From contig OX030967.1 in the NCBI GenBank assembly GCA_943735955.1, forward strand, positions 124,001 through 188,000: DNA of 64,000 nt, given 5' to 3'. Shown piece by piece: positions 38,201-56,050 of this stretch. The position numbers were made by a program, and so were the translations under genes. A model generated the notes under the pieces. The model ran no database searches. It worked only from the letters and a program-made list of their open reading frames with translations, and was not told the origin of the DNA. The stretch comes from Piscicola geometra. Taxonomy: Eukaryota; Annelida; Clitellata; Hirudinida; Piscicolidae. Within the stretch, counting starts at the first letter, position 1. Every line of letters begins with the position of its first letter.

Positions 38201-40600
38201 TCTTGCATATTTACATATATTGCATATTTACATATATTGTATATTTACATATATTGCATATTTACATATAGTGCATATATTCATATATTGCATATTTACA
38301 TATATTGCATATTTACATATATTGCATATTAAAATATATTGCATATTAACATATATTGCATATTTACACATATTGCATATTTACATATATTGCATATTTA
38401 CATATATTGCATATTTACATATATTGCATATTTAGATATATTGCATATTTACATATATTGCATATTTACATGTATTGCATATTTACATATCTTGCATATT
38501 TACATATCTTGCATATTTACATATATTGCATATTTACATATATTGTATATTTACATATTTTGCATATTTACATATAGTGCATATATTCATATATTGCATA
38601 TTTACATATATTGCATATTTACATATATTGCATATTTACATATATTGCATATTTACATATATTGCATCTTTACATATATTGCATATTTACATATATTGCA
38701 TATTTACATATATTGCATATTTACATATATTGCATATTTACATATATTGCATATTTACATATATTGCATATTTACATATTTTGCATATTTACATATATTG
38801 CATATTTACATATATTGCATATTTACATTTATTGCATATTCACATATATTGCATATTCACATATATTGCATATTTACATATATTGCATAATTACATATAT
38901 TGCATATTTACGTATATTGCATATTTACATATATTGCATATTTACATATATTGCATATTTACATATATTGCATATTTACATATATTGCATATTTACATAT
39001 ATTGCATATTTACATATATTGCATATTTACATATCTTGCATATTTACATATATTGCATATTTACATATATTGCATATTAACATATATTGCATATTTACAC
39101 ATATTGCATATTTACATATATTGCATATTTACATATATTGCATATTTCCATATATTGCATATTTACATATATTGCATATTTAGATATCTTGCATATTTAC
39201 ATATATTGCATATTTACACATATTGCATATTCACATATATTGCATATTTACGTATACTGCATATTTACATATATTGCATATTTAGATATATTGCATATTT
39301 ACATATATTGCATGTTTACATATATTGCATCTTTACATATATTGCATATTTACATATATTGCATATTTACATATATTGCATATTCACATATATTGCATAT
39401 TTACATATATTGCATGTTTACATATATTGCATATTTACATATATTGCATATTTACATATATTGCATATTTACATATATTGCATATTTACATATATTGCAT
39501 ATTTACATATATTGCATAATTACATATATTGCATATTTACGTATATTGCATATTTACATATATTGCATATTTACATATATTGCATATTTACATATATTGC
39601 ATATTTACATATATTGCATCTTTACATATATTGCATATTTACATATATTGCATATTTACATATATTGCATATTTACATATATTGCATATTTACATATATT
39701 GCTTATTACATAAATTGCATATTCACATATATTGCATATTTACATATATTGCATATCTACATATATTGCATATTTACATATATTGCATATTTACATATAT
39801 TGCATATTCACATATATTGCATATTTACATATATTGCATATTTTCATATATTGCATATTTACATATATTGCATATTTACATATATTGCATTTTTACATAT
39901 ATTGCATATTTACATATATTGCATATTTACATATATTGCATATTTACATATATTGCATATTTACATATTTTGCATATTCACATATTTTGCATATTTACAT
40001 ATATTGCATATTTACATATATTGCATACTTACATATATTGCATATTTACATATATTGCATATTTACATATATTGCATTTTTACATATATTGCATATTTAC
40101 ATATATTGCATATTTACATATATTGCATATTCACATATATTGCATATTTACATATATTGCATATTTACATATATTGCATATTCACATATATTGCATATTT
40201 ACATATATTGCATATTTACATATATTGCATAATTACATATATTGCATATTTACGTATATTGCATATTTACATATATTGCATATTTACATATATTGCATAT
40301 TTACATATATTGCATATTTACATATATTGCATATTTACATATATTGCATATTTACATATCTTGCATATTTACATATCTTGCATATTTACATATATTGCAT
40401 ATTTACATATATTGCATAATTACATATATTGCATATTTACGTATATTGCATATTTACATATATTGCATATTTACATATATTGCATATTTACATACATTGC
40501 ATATTTATATATATTGCATATTTAGATATATTGCATATTTACATTATATTGCATATTTACATATATTGCATATTAACATATAATTCATATTTACACATAT
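32270..40600 (+). repeat. 6066/5183-bp satellite segmental duplication
   Basis: The block at about 32,270-33,450 recurs at about 38,340-39,520 with spacing 6066 bp, and further copies begin near 46,170 and 48,464. To the right, 34,346-35,500 recurs at 39,529-40,680 with spacing 5183 bp. The difference, 883 bp, equals the spacing of an internal tandem duplication inside the first copy only (33,259 and 34,142 carry the same CATGTTTAC and TTCAC marker pattern). The second copy therefore looks like the unexpanded form, or one that lost a repeat. Confidence 0.85.
35385..36990 (+). repeat. Block bounded by AACATATAATTCAT markers
   Basis: A compound marker, an ATTAACATATAATT unit followed by a 16-bp CATATTTACACATATT unit, starts at 35,385 and again at 36,965, 1580 bp apart (93 units minus 1 bp). 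It also starts at 40,568, 42,114, 50,676 and 52,799. Just upstream is usually an 18-bp unit with TTTACATTATATT; the 52,799 copy lacks it. The marker thus identifies at least six related block starts across 17 kb. Confidence 0.85.
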
Positions 40601-43535
40601 TGCATATTTACATATATTGCATATTTACATATATTGCATATTTACATATATTGCATATTTAGATATATTGCATATTTACATATATTGCATATCTACATAT
40701 ATTGCATATTTACATATATTGCATATTTACATATATTGCATATTTACATATATTGCATATTTACATATATTGCATATTTTCATATATTGCATATTTACAT
40801 ATATTGCATATTTACATATATTGCATTTTTACATATATTGCATATTTACATATATTGCATATTTACATATATTGCATATTTATATATATTGCATATTTAC
40901 ATATTTTGCATATTTACATATATTGCATATTTACATATATTGCATATTTACATATATTGCATATTTACATATATTGCATATTTACATATATTGCATATTT
41001 ACATATATTGCATATTTACATATATTGCATATTTACATATATTGCATATTTACATATATTACTTATTACATAAATTGCATATTCACATATATTGCATATT
41101 TACATATATTGCATATTTACATATATTGCATATTTACATATATTGCATAATTACATATATTGCATATTTACGTATATTGCATATTTACATATATTGCATA
41201 TTTACATATATTGCATATTTACATATATTGCATATTTATATATATTGCATATTTACATATATTGCATGTTTACATATATTGCATATTTAGATATATTGCA
41301 TATTTACATATATTGCATATTTACACATATTGCATATTTACATATATTGCATATTTACATATACTGCATATTTACATATATTGCATATTTAGATATATTG
41401 CATATTTACATATATTGCATGTTTACATATATTGCATATTTACATATATTGCATATTTACATATATTGCATATTTACATATATTGCATATTCACATATAT
41501 TGCATATTTACATATATTGCATGTTTACATATATTGCATATTTACATATATTGCATATTTACATATATTGCATATTTACATATATTGCATATTTACATAT
41601 ATTGCATATTTACATATATTGCATAATTACATATATTGCATATTTACGTATATTGCATATTTACATATATTGCATATTTACATATATTGCATTATTACAT
41701 GTATTGCATATTTACATATATTGCATCTTTACATATATTGCATATTTACATATATTGCATATTTACATATATTGCATTTTTACATATATTGCATATTTAC
41801 ATATATTGCATATTTACATATATTGCATATTTACATATATTGCATATTTACATATATTGCATATTTACATATATTGCATATTCACATATATTGCATATTC
41901 ACATATATTGCATATTTACATATATTGCATATTTACATATATTGCATATTTACATATATTGCATATTTACATATATTGCATATTTACATATATTGCTTTT
42001 TACATATATTGCATATTTACATATATTGCATATTTACATACATTGCATATTTATATATATTGCATATTTAGATATATTGCATATTTACATTATATTGCAT
42101 ATTTACATATATTGCATATTAACATATAATTCATATTTACACATATTGCATATTTACATATATTGCATATTTACATATATTGCATATTTACATATATTGC
42201 ATATTTAGATATATTGCATATTTACATATATTGCATATCTACATATATTGCATATTTACATATATTGCATATTTAAATATATTGCATATTTACATATATT
42301 GCATATTTACATATATTGCATATTTTCATATATTGCATATTTACATATATTGCATATTTACATATATTGCATTTTTACATATATTGCATATTTACATATA
42401 TTGCATATTTACATATATTGCATATTTATATATATTGCATATTTACATATTTTGCATATTTACATATATTGCATATTTACATATATTGCATATTTACATA
42501 TATTGCATATTTACATATATTGCATATTTACATATATTGCATATTTACATATATTGCATATTTACATATATTGCATATTTACATATATTACTTATTACAT
42601 AAATTGCATATTCACATATATTGCATATTTACATATATTGCATATTTACATATATTGCATATTTACATATATTGCATAATTACATATATTGCATATTTAC
42701 GTATATTGCATATTTACATATATTGCATATTTACATATATTGCATATTTACATATATTGCATATTTATATATATTGCATATTTACATATATTGCATGTTT
42801 ACATATATTGCATATTTAGATATATTGCATATTTACATATATTGCATATTTACACATATTGCATATTTACATATATTGCATATTTACATATACTGCATAT
42901 TTACATATATTGCATATTTAGATATATTGCATATTTACATATACTGCATGTTTACATATATTGCATATTTACATATATTGCATATTTACATATATTGCAT
43001 ATTTACATATATTGCATATTCACATATATTGCATATTTACATATATTGCATGTTTACATATATTGCATATTTACATATATTGCATATTTACATATATTGC
43101 ATATTTACATATATTGCATATTTACATATATTGCATATTTACATATATTGCATAATTACATATATTGCATATTTACGTATATTGCATATTTACATATATT
43201 GCATATTTACATATATTGCATATTTACATATATTGCATATTTACATATATTGCATCTTTACATATATTGCATATTTACATATATTGCATATTTACATATA
43301 TTGCATTTTTACATATATTGCATATTTACATATATTGCATATTTACATATATTGCATATTTACATATATTGCATATTTACATATATTGCATATTTACATA
43401 TATTGCATATTCACATATATTGCATATTCACATATATTGCATATTTACATATATTGCATATTTACATATATTGCATATTTACATATATTGCATATTTACA
43501 TATATTGCATATTTACATATATTGCTTTTTACATA
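40568..43535 (+). repeat. 1546/1529-bp tandem satellite duplication
   Basis: The compound AACATATAATTCAT marker at 40,568 and 42,114 sets a spacing of 1546 bp (91 units minus 1 bp). Farther right the two copies stay in register at 1529 bp (90 units minus 1 bp), so one unit was lost from the second copy. Similarity ends near 42,000 and 43,530 at a GCTTTTTACAT unit. The same block lies 5149 bp to the left (35,943 against 41,092) and about 10.1 kb to the right (50,810 and 51,217). Confidence 0.85.
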
Positions 43536-44949
43536 AATTGCATATTCACATATATTGCATATTTACATATTCTGCATATTTACATATATTGCATATTTAC
43601 ATATATTGCATATTTACATATATTGCATATTTACATATATTGCATATTTACATATATTGCATATTTTCATATATTGCATATTTACATATATTGCATATTT
43701 ACATATATTGCATTTTTACATATATTGCATATTTACATATATTGCATATTTACATATATTGCATATTTTCATATATTGCATATTTACATATATTGCATAT
43801 TTACATATTTTGCATTTTTACATATATTGCATATTTACATATATTGCATATTTACATATATTGCATATTTACATATATTGCATATTTACATATTGCATAT
43901 TTACATATATTGCATACTTACATATATTGCATATTAACATATATTGCATATTTACATATATTGCATATTTACATATATTGCATATTCACATATATTGCAT
44001 ATTTACATATATTGCATATTTACACATATTGCATATTCACATATATTGCATATTTACATATATTGCATATTTACATGTATTGCATATTTACATATATTGC
44101 ATATTTACATATATTGCATATTTAGATATATTGCATATTTACATATATTGCGTATTTACATATATTGCATATTTACATATATTGCATATTTACATATATT
44201 GCGTAGTTACATATATTGCATATTTACATATATTGCATATTTACATATATTGCATATTTACATATATTGCATATTTACATATATTGCATATTTACATATA
44301 TTGCGTATTTACATATATTGCATATTTACATATATTGCATATATACATATATTGCATATTTACATATATTGCATCTTTACATATATTGCATATTTACATA
44401 TATTGCATATTTACATGTATTGCATATTTACATATCTTGCAAATTTACATATCTTGCATATTTACATATCTTGCAAATTTACATATCTTGCATATTTACA
44501 TATATTGCATATTTACATATATTGCATATTTACATATATTGCATACTTACATATATTGCATATTTACATATATTGCATATTTACATATATTGCATACTTA
44601 CATATATTGCATATTAACATATATTGCATATTTACATATATTGCATATTTACATATATTGCATATTCACATATATTGCATATTTACATATATTGCATATT
44701 TACATATATTGCATATTCACATATATTGCATATTTACATATATTGCATATTTACATATATTGCATATTTACATATATTGCATATTTACATATATTGCATA
44801 TTTACATATATTGCATATTTACATATATTGCGTATTTACATATATTGCATATTTACATATATTGCATATTTACATATATTGCGTAGTTACATATATTGCA
44901 TATTTACATATATTGCATATTTTCATATATTGCATATTTACATCTATTG

Positions 44950-47900
44950 AATATTTACATATATTGCATATTTACATATATTGCATATTTACATATATTG
45001 CATATTTACATATATTGCATATATACATATATTGCATATTTACATATATTGCATCTTTACATATATTGCATATTTACATATATTGCATATTTACATGTAT
45101 TGCATATTTACATATCTTGCAAATTTACATATCTTGCATATTTACATATCTTGCAAATTTACATATCTTGCATATTTACATATATTGCATATTTACATAT
45201 ATTGCATATTTACATATATTGCATACTTACATATATTGCATATTTACATATATTGCATATTTACATATATTGCATATTTACATATATTGCATATTTACAT
45301 ATATTGCATATTTACATATACTGCATATTTACATATATTGCATATTTACATATATTGCTTATTACATAAATTGCATATTCACATATATTGCATATTTACA
45401 TATATTGCATATTTACATATATTGCATATTTACATGTATTGCATCTTTACATATTTTGCATATTTACATATATTGCATATTTACATATATTGCATATTTA
45501 CATATATTGCATATTTACATATATTGCATAATTACATATATTGCATATTTACGTATATTGCATATTTACATATATTGCATATTTACATATATTGCATATT
45601 AACATATATTGCATATTTACATATCTTGCATATTTACATATCTTGCATATTTACATATATTGCATATTTACATATATTGCATAATTACATATATTGCATA
45701 TTTACGTATATTGCATATTTACATATATTGCATATTTACATATATTGCATATTTACATATATTGCATATTTTCATATATTGCATATTTACATCTATTGAA
45801 TATTTACATATATTGCATATTTACAGATATTGCATATTTACATATATTGCATATTTACATATATTGCATATATACATATATTGCATATTTTCATATATTG
45901 CATATTTACATCTATTGAATATTTACATATATTGCATATTTACATATATTGCATCTTAACATATATTGCATTTTTAGATATATTGCATATTTACATGTAT
46001 TGCATATTTACATATCTTGCAAATTTACATATCTTGCATATTTACATATATTGCATATTTACATATATTGTATATTTACATATATTGCATATTTACATAT
46101 AGTGCATATATTCATATATTGCATATTTACATATATTGCATATTTACATATATTGCATATTAAAATATATTGCATTATAACATATATTGCATATTTACAC
46201 ATATTGCATATTTACATATATTGCATATTTACATATATTGCATATTTACATATATTGCATATTTAGATATATTGCATATTTACATATATTGCATATTTAC
46301 ATGTATTGCATATTTACATATCTTACATATTTACATATCTTGCATATTTACATATATTGCATATTTACATATATTGTATATTTACATATTTTGCATATTT
46401 ACATATAGTGCATATATTCATATATTGCATATTTACATATATTGCATATTTACATATATTGCATATTTACATATATTGCATCTTTACATATATTGCATCT
46501 TTACATATATTGCATATTTACATATATTGCATATTTACATATATTGCATATTTACATATATTGCATATTTACATATATTGCATATTTACATATATTGCAT
46601 ATTTACATATTTTGCATATTTACATATATTGCATATTTACATATATTGCATATTTACATTTATTGCATATTCACATATATTGCATATTCACATATATTGC
46701 ATATTTACATATATTGCATAATTACATATATTGCATATTTACGTATATTGCATATTTACATATATTGCATATTTACATATATTGCATATTTACATATATT
46801 GCATATTTACATATATTGCATATTTACATATATTGCATATTTACATATATTGCATATTTACATATCTTGCATATTTACATATATTGCATATTTACATATA
46901 TTGCATATTAACATATATTGCATATTTACACATATTGCATATTTACATATATTGCATATTTACATATATTGCATATTTCCATATATTGCATATTTACATA
47001 TATTGCATATTTAGATATCTTGCATATTTACATATATTGCATATTTACACATATTGCATATTCACATATATTGCATATTTACGTATACTGCATATTTACA
47101 TATATTGCATATTTAGATATATTGCATATTTACATATATTGCATGTTTACATATATTGCATATTTACATATATTGCATATTTACATATATTGCATATTTA
47201 CATATCTTGCATATTTACATATATTGCATATTTACATATATTGCATCTTTACATATATTGCATATTTACATATATTGCATATTTACATATATTGCATATT
47301 TACATATATTGCATATATACATATATTGCATATTTACATATATTGCATCTTTACATATATTGCATATTTACATATATTGCATATTTACATGTATTGCATA
47401 TTTACATATCTTGCAAATTTACATATCTTGCATATTTACATATCTTGCAAATTTACATATCTTGCATATTTACATATATTGCATATTTACATATATTGCA
47501 TATTTACATATATTGCATACTTACATATATTGCATATTTACATATATTGCATATTTACATATATTGCATATTTACATATATTGCATATTTACATATATTG
47601 CATATTTACATATACTGCATATTTACATATATTGCATATTTACATATATTGCTTATTACATAAATTGCATATTCACATATATTGCATATTTACATATATT
47701 GCATATTTACATATATTGCATATTTACATGTATTGCATCTTTACATATTTTGCATATTTACATATATTGCATATTTACATATATTGCATATTTACATATA
47801 TTGCATATTTACATATATTGCATAATTACATATATTGCATATTTACGTATATTGCATATTTACATATATTGCATATTTACATATATTGCATATTAACATA

Positions 47901-49484
47901 TATTGCATATTTACATATCTTGCATATTTACATATCTTGCATATTTACATATATTGCATATTTACATATATTGCATAATTACATATATTGCATATTTACG
48001 TATATTGCATATTTACATATATTGCATATTTACATATATTGCATATTTACATATATTGCATATTTTCATATATTGCATATTTACATCTATTGAATATTTA
48101 CATATATTGCATATTTACAGATATTGCATATTTACATATATTGCATATTTACATATATTGCATATATACATATATTGCATATTTTCATATATTGCATATT
48201 TACATCTATTGAATATTTACATATATTGCATATTTACATATATTGCATCTTAACATATATTGCATTTTTAGATATATTGCATATTTACATGTATTGCATA
48301 TTTACATATCTTGCAAATTTACATATCTTGCATATTTACATATATTGCATATTTACATATATTGTATATTTACATATATTGCATATTTACATATAGTGCA
48401 TATATTCATATATTGCATATTTACATATATTGCATATTTACATATATTGCATATTAAAATATATTGCATTATAACATATATTGCATATTTACACATATTG
48501 CATATTTACATATATTGCATATTTACATATATTGCATATTTACATATATTGCATATTTAGATATATTGCATATTTACATATATTGCATATTTACATGTAT
48601 TGCATATTTACATATCTTACATATTTACATATCTTGCATATTTACATATATTGCATATTTACATATATTGTATATTTACATATTTTGCATATTTACATAT
48701 AGTGCATATATTCATATATTGCATATTTACATATATTGCATATTTACATATATTGCATATTTACATATATTGCATCTTTACATATATTGCATCTTTACAT
48801 ATATTGCATATTTACATATATTGCATATTTACATATATTGCATATTTACATATATTGCATATTTACATATATTGCATATTTACATATATTGCATATTTAC
48901 ATATTTTGCATATTTACATATATTGCATATTTACATATATTGCATATTTACATTTATTGCATATTCACATATATTGCATATTCACATATATTGCATATTT
49001 ACATATATTGCATAATTACATATATTGCATATTTACGTATATTGCATATTTACATATATTGCATATTTACATATATTGCATATTTACATATATTGCATAT
49101 TTACATATATTGCATATTTACATATATTGCATATTTACATATATTGCATATTTACATATCTTGCATATTTACATATATTGCATATTTACATATATTGCAT
49201 ATTAACATATATTGCATATTTACACATATTGCATATTTACATATATTGCATATTTACATATATTGCATATTTCCATATATTGCATATTTACATATATTGC
49301 ATATTTAGATATCTTGCATATTTACATATATTGCATATTTACACATATTGCATATTCACATATATTGCATATTTACGTATACTGCATATTTACATATATT
49401 GCATATTTAGATATATTGCATATTTACATATATTGCATGTTTACATATATTGCATATTTACATATATTGCATATTTACATATAT
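44950..49484 (+). repeat. 2294-bp recent tandem satellite duplication
   Basis: About 44,950-47,190 and 47,250-49,484 share the same series of variant units at a constant spacing of 2294 bp (135 units minus 1 bp). Rare markers are present in both copies: TTACAGATATTGC, the transposed CATTATAACAT near 46,175 and 48,469, and TATCTTACAT near 46,320 and 48,614. Several forward frames in the two copies translate identically over 100-200 codons, which makes this one of the youngest large duplications visible here. Confidence 0.9.
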
Positions 49485-52400
49485 TGCATATTTACATATA
49501 TTGCATATTCACATATATTGCATATTTACATATATTGCATGTTTACATATATTGCATATTTACATATATTGCATATTTACATATATTGCATATTTACATA
49601 TATTGCATATTTACATATATTGCATATTTACATATATTGCATAATTACATATATTGCATATTTACGTATATTGCATATTTACATATATTGCATATTTAAA
49701 TATATTGCATATTTACATATATTGCATATTTACATATATTGCATCTTTACATATATTGCATATTTACATATATTGCATATTTACATATATTGCATATTTA
49801 CATATATTGCATATTTACATATATTGCTTATTACATAAATTGCATATTCACATATATTGCATATTTACATATATTGCATATCTACATATATTGCATATTT
49901 ACATATATTGCATATTTACATATATTGCATATTTACATATATTGCATATTTTCATATATTGCATATTTACATATATTGCATATTTACATATATTGCATTT
50001 TTACATATATTGCATATTTACATATATTGCATATTTACATATATTGCATATTTACATATATTGCATATTTACATATTTTGCATATTTACATATTTTGCAT
50101 ATTTACATATATTGCATATTTACATATATTGCATACTTACATATATTGCATATTTACATATATTGCATATTTACATATATTGCATTTTTACATATATTGC
50201 ATATTTACATATATTGCATATTTACATATATTGCATATTTACATATATTGCATATTTACATATATTGCATATTTACATATATTGCATATTCACATATATT
50301 GCATATTTACATATATTGCATATTTACATATATTGCATAATTACATATATTGCATATTTACGTATATTGCATATTTACATATATTGCATATTTACATATA
50401 TTGCATATTTACATATATTGCATATTTACATATATTGCATATTTACATATATTGCATATTTACATATCTTGCATATTTACATATCTTGCATATTTACATA
50501 TATTGCATATTTACATTTATTGCATAATTACATATATTGCATATTTACGTATATTGCATATTTACATATATTGCATATTTACATATATTGCATATTTACA
50601 TACATTGCATATTTATATATATTGCATATTTAGATATATTGCATATTTACATTATATTGCATATTTACATATATTGCATATTAACATATAATTCATATTT
50701 ACACATATTGCATATTTACATATATTGCATATTTACATATATTGCATATTTACATATATTGCATATTTAGATATATTGCATATTTACATATATTGCATAT
50801 CTACATATATTGCATATTTACATATATTGCATATTTACATATATTGCATATTTACATATATTGCATATTTACATATATTGCATATTTTCATATATTGCAT
50901 ATTTACATATATTGCATATTTACATATATTGCATTTTTACATATATTGCATATTTACATATATTGCATATTTACATATATTGCATATTTATATATATTGC
51001 ATATTTACATATTTTGCATATTTACATATATTGCATATTTACATATATTGCATATTTACATATATTGCATATTTACATATATTGCATATTTACATATATT
51101 GCATATTTACATATATTGCATATTTACATATATTGCATATTTACATATATTGCATATTTACATATATTGCATATTTACAGATATTACTTATTACATAAAT
51201 TGCATATTCACATATATTGCATATTTACATATATTGCATATTTACATATATTGCATATTTACATATATTGCATAATTACATATATTGCATATTTACGTAT
51301 ATTGCATATTTACATATATTGCATATTTACATATATTGCATATTTACATATATTGCATATTTATATATATTGCATATTTACATATATTGCATGTTTACAT
51401 ATATTGCATATTTAGATATATTGCATATTTACATATATTGCATATTTACACATATTGCATATTTACATATATTGCATATTTACATATACTGCATATTTAC
51501 ATATATTGCATATTTAGATATATTGCATATTTACATATATTGCATGTTTACATATATTGCATATTTACATATATTGCATATTTACATATATTGCATATTT
51601 ACATATATTGCATATTCACATATATTGCATATTTACATATATTGCATGTTTACATATATTGCATATTTACATATATTGCATATTTACATATATTGCATAT
51701 TTACATATATTGCATATTTACATATATTGCATATTTACATATATTGCATAATTACATATATTGCATATTTACGTATATTGCATATTTACATATATTGCAT
51801 ATTTACATATATTGCATATTTACATATATTGCATATTTACATATATTGCATCTTTACATATATTGCATATTTACATATATTGCATATTTACATATATTGC
51901 ATATTTACATATATTGCATATTTACATATATTGCTTATTACATAAATTGCATATTCACATATATTGCATATTTACATATATTGCATATCTACATATATTG
52001 CATATTTACATATATTGCATATTTACATAAATTGCATATTTACATATATTGCATATTTACATATATTGCATATTTTCATATATTGCATATTTACATATAT
52101 TGCATATTTACATATATTGCATTTTTACATATATTGCATATTTACATATATTGCATATTTACATATATTGCATATTTATATATATTGCATATTTACATAT
52201 TTTGCATATTTACATATATTGCATATTTACATATATTGCATATTTACATATATTGCATACTTACATATATTGCATATTTACATATATTGCATACTTACAT
52301 ATATTGCATTTTTACATATATTGCATATTTACATATATTGCATATTTACATATATTGCATATTTACATATATTGCATATTTACATATATTGCATATTTAC

Positions 52401-54979
52401 ATATATTGCATATTCACATATATTGCATATTTACATATATTGCATATTTACATATATTGCATAATTACATATATTGCATATTTACGTATATTGCATAGTT
52501 ACATATATTGCATATTTACATATATTGCATATTTACATATATTGCATATTTACATATATTGCATATTTACATATATTGCATATTTACATATCTTGCATAT
52601 TTACATATCTTGCATATTTACATATATTGCATATTTACATATATTGCATAATTACATATATTGCATATTTACGTATATTGCATATTTACATATATTGCAT
52701 ATTTACATATATTGCATATTTACATACATTGCATATTTATATATATTGCATATTTAGATATATTGCATATTTACATATATTGCATATTTACATATATTGC
52801 ATATTAACATATAATTCATATTTACACATATTGCATATTTACATATATTGCATATTTAAATATATTGCATATTTACATATATTGCATATTTACATATATT
52901 GCATATTTACATATATTGCATGTTTACATATATTGCATATTTACATATATTGCATATTTACATATATTGCATATTTACATATATTGCATATTTACATATA
53001 TTGCATATTTACATATATTACTTATTACATAAATTGCATATTCACATATATTGCATATTTACATATATTGCATATTTACATATATTGCATATTTACATAT
53101 ATTGCATATTTACATATATTGCATATTTACATATATTGCATATTTACATATATTGCATATTTACATATATTGCATAATTACATATATTGCATATTTACGT
53201 ATATTGCATATTTACATATATTGCATATTTACATATATTGCATATTTACATATATTGCATATTTACATATATTGCATATTTACATATATTGCATATTTAC
53301 ATATCTTGCATATTTACATATCTTGCATATTTACATATATTGCATATTTACATATATTGGATAATTACATATATTGCATATTTACGTATATTGCATATTT
53401 ACATATATTGCATATTTACATATATTGCATATTTACATATATTGCATATTTATATATATTGCATATTTACATATATTGCATATTTACATATATTGCATAT
53501 TTACATATATTGCATATTAACATATATTGCATATTTACACATATTGCATATTTACATATATTGCATATTTACATATATTGCATATTTACATATATTGCAT
53601 ATTTAGATATATTGCATATTTACATATATTGCATGTTTACATATATTGCATATTTACATATATTGCATATTTACATATATTGCATATTTACATATATTGC
53701 ATATTTACATATATTGCATATTTACATATATTGCATATTTACATATATTGCATATTTACATATATTGCATATTTACATATATTGCTTATTACATAAATTG
53801 CATATTCACATATATTGCATATTTACATATATTGCATATTTACATATATTGCATATTTACATATATTGCATATTTACATATATTGCATATTTACATACAT
53901 TGCATATTTACATATATTCCATATTTACATATATTGCATATTTTCATATATTGCATATTTACATATATTGCATATTTACATATATTGCATATTTACATAT
54001 ATTGCATATTTAAATATTTTGCATATTTACATATATTGCATATTTACATATATTGCATATTTACATATATTGCTTACTTACATATATTGCATATTTACAT
54101 ATATTGCATATTTACATATATTGCATATTTACATATATTGCATATTTACATATATTGCATATTTACATATTTTGCATATTTACATATATTGCATATTTAC
54201 ATATATTGCATATTTACATATATTGCATATTTACATATATTGCATATTTACATATATTGCATAATTACATGTATTGCGTATTTACGTATATTGCATATTT
54301 ACATATATTGCATATTTACATATATTGCATATTCACATATATTGCATATTTACATATATTGCATATTTACATATCTTGCATATTTACATATCTTGCATAG
54401 TTACATATATTGCATATTTACATATATTGCATAATTACATATATTGCATATTTACGTATATTGCATATTTACATATATTGCATATTTACATATATTGCAT
54501 ATTTACATATATTGCATATTTATATATATTGCATATTTACATATATTGCATATTTACATATATTGCCTATTTACATATATTGCATATTTACATATATTGC
54601 ATATTTTCATATATTGCATATTCACATATATTGCTTATTTACATATATTGCATATTTACATATATTGCATATTTACATATATTGCATATTTTCATATATT
54701 GCATATTTACATATATTGCATATTTACATATATTGCATATTTACATATATTGCATATTTACATATATTGCATATTTACATATATTGCATATTTACACATA
54801 TTGCATATTTACATATCTTGCATATTTACATATCTTGCATATTTACATATATTGCATATTTACATATATTGCATATTTACATATATTGCATATTTACATA
54901 TATTGCATATATTCATATGTTGCATATTTACATATATTGCATATTTACATATATTGCATATTTACATATATTGCATATT

Positions 54980-56050
54980 AACATATATTGCATATTTACA
55001 CATATTGCATATTTACATATATTGCATATTTACATATATTGCATATTTACACATACTGCATATTTACATATATTGCATGTTTACATATATTGCATATTTA
55101 CATATATTGCATATTTACATATATTGCATATTTACATATATTGCATATTTACATATATTGCATATTTACATATATTGCATATTTACATATATTGCATATT
55201 TACATATATTGCATATTAACATATATTGCATATTTACACATATTGCATATTTACATATATTGCATATTTACATATATTGCATATTTACACATACTGCATA
55301 TTTACATATATTGCATGTTTACATATATTGCATATTTACATATATTGCATATTTACATATATTGCATATTTACATATATTGCATATTTACATATATTGCA
55401 TATTTACATATATTGCATATTTACATATATTGCATATTTACATATATTGCATATTTACATATATTGCATATTTACATATATTGCATATTTACATATATTG
55501 CATATATTCATATGTTGCATATTTACATATATTGCATATTAACATATATTGCATATTTACACATATTGCATATTTACATATATTGCATATTTACATATAT
55601 TGCATATTTACACATACTGCATATTTACATATATTGCATGTTTACATATATTGCATATTTACATATATTGCATATTTACATATATTGCATATTTACATAT
55701 ATTGCATATTTACATATATTGCATATTTACATATATTGCATATTTACATATATTGCATATTTACATATATTGCATATTAACATATATTGCATATTTACAC
55801 ATATTGCATATTTACATATATTGCATATTTACATATATTGCATATTTACACATACTGCATATTTACATATATTGCATGTTTACATATATTGCATATTTAC
55901 ATATATTGCATATTTACATATATTGCATATTTACATATATTGCATATTTACATATATTGCATATTTACATATATTGCATATTTACATATATTGCATATTT
56001 ACATATATTGCATATTTACATATATTGCCTATTACATAAATTGCATATTC
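54980..56050 (+). repeat. 238-bp satellite subrepeat, four copies
   Basis: A 238-bp block (14 units) with the order ATTAACAT, TTACACAT, two consensus units, TTACACATACT, then CATGTTTAC begins at about 54,988, 55,226, 55,549 and 55,787. Copies 1-2 and 3-4 are each spaced 238 bp, and the two pairs are offset by 561 bp (33 units). The pair therefore seems to have been duplicated as a whole. Confidence 0.85.
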
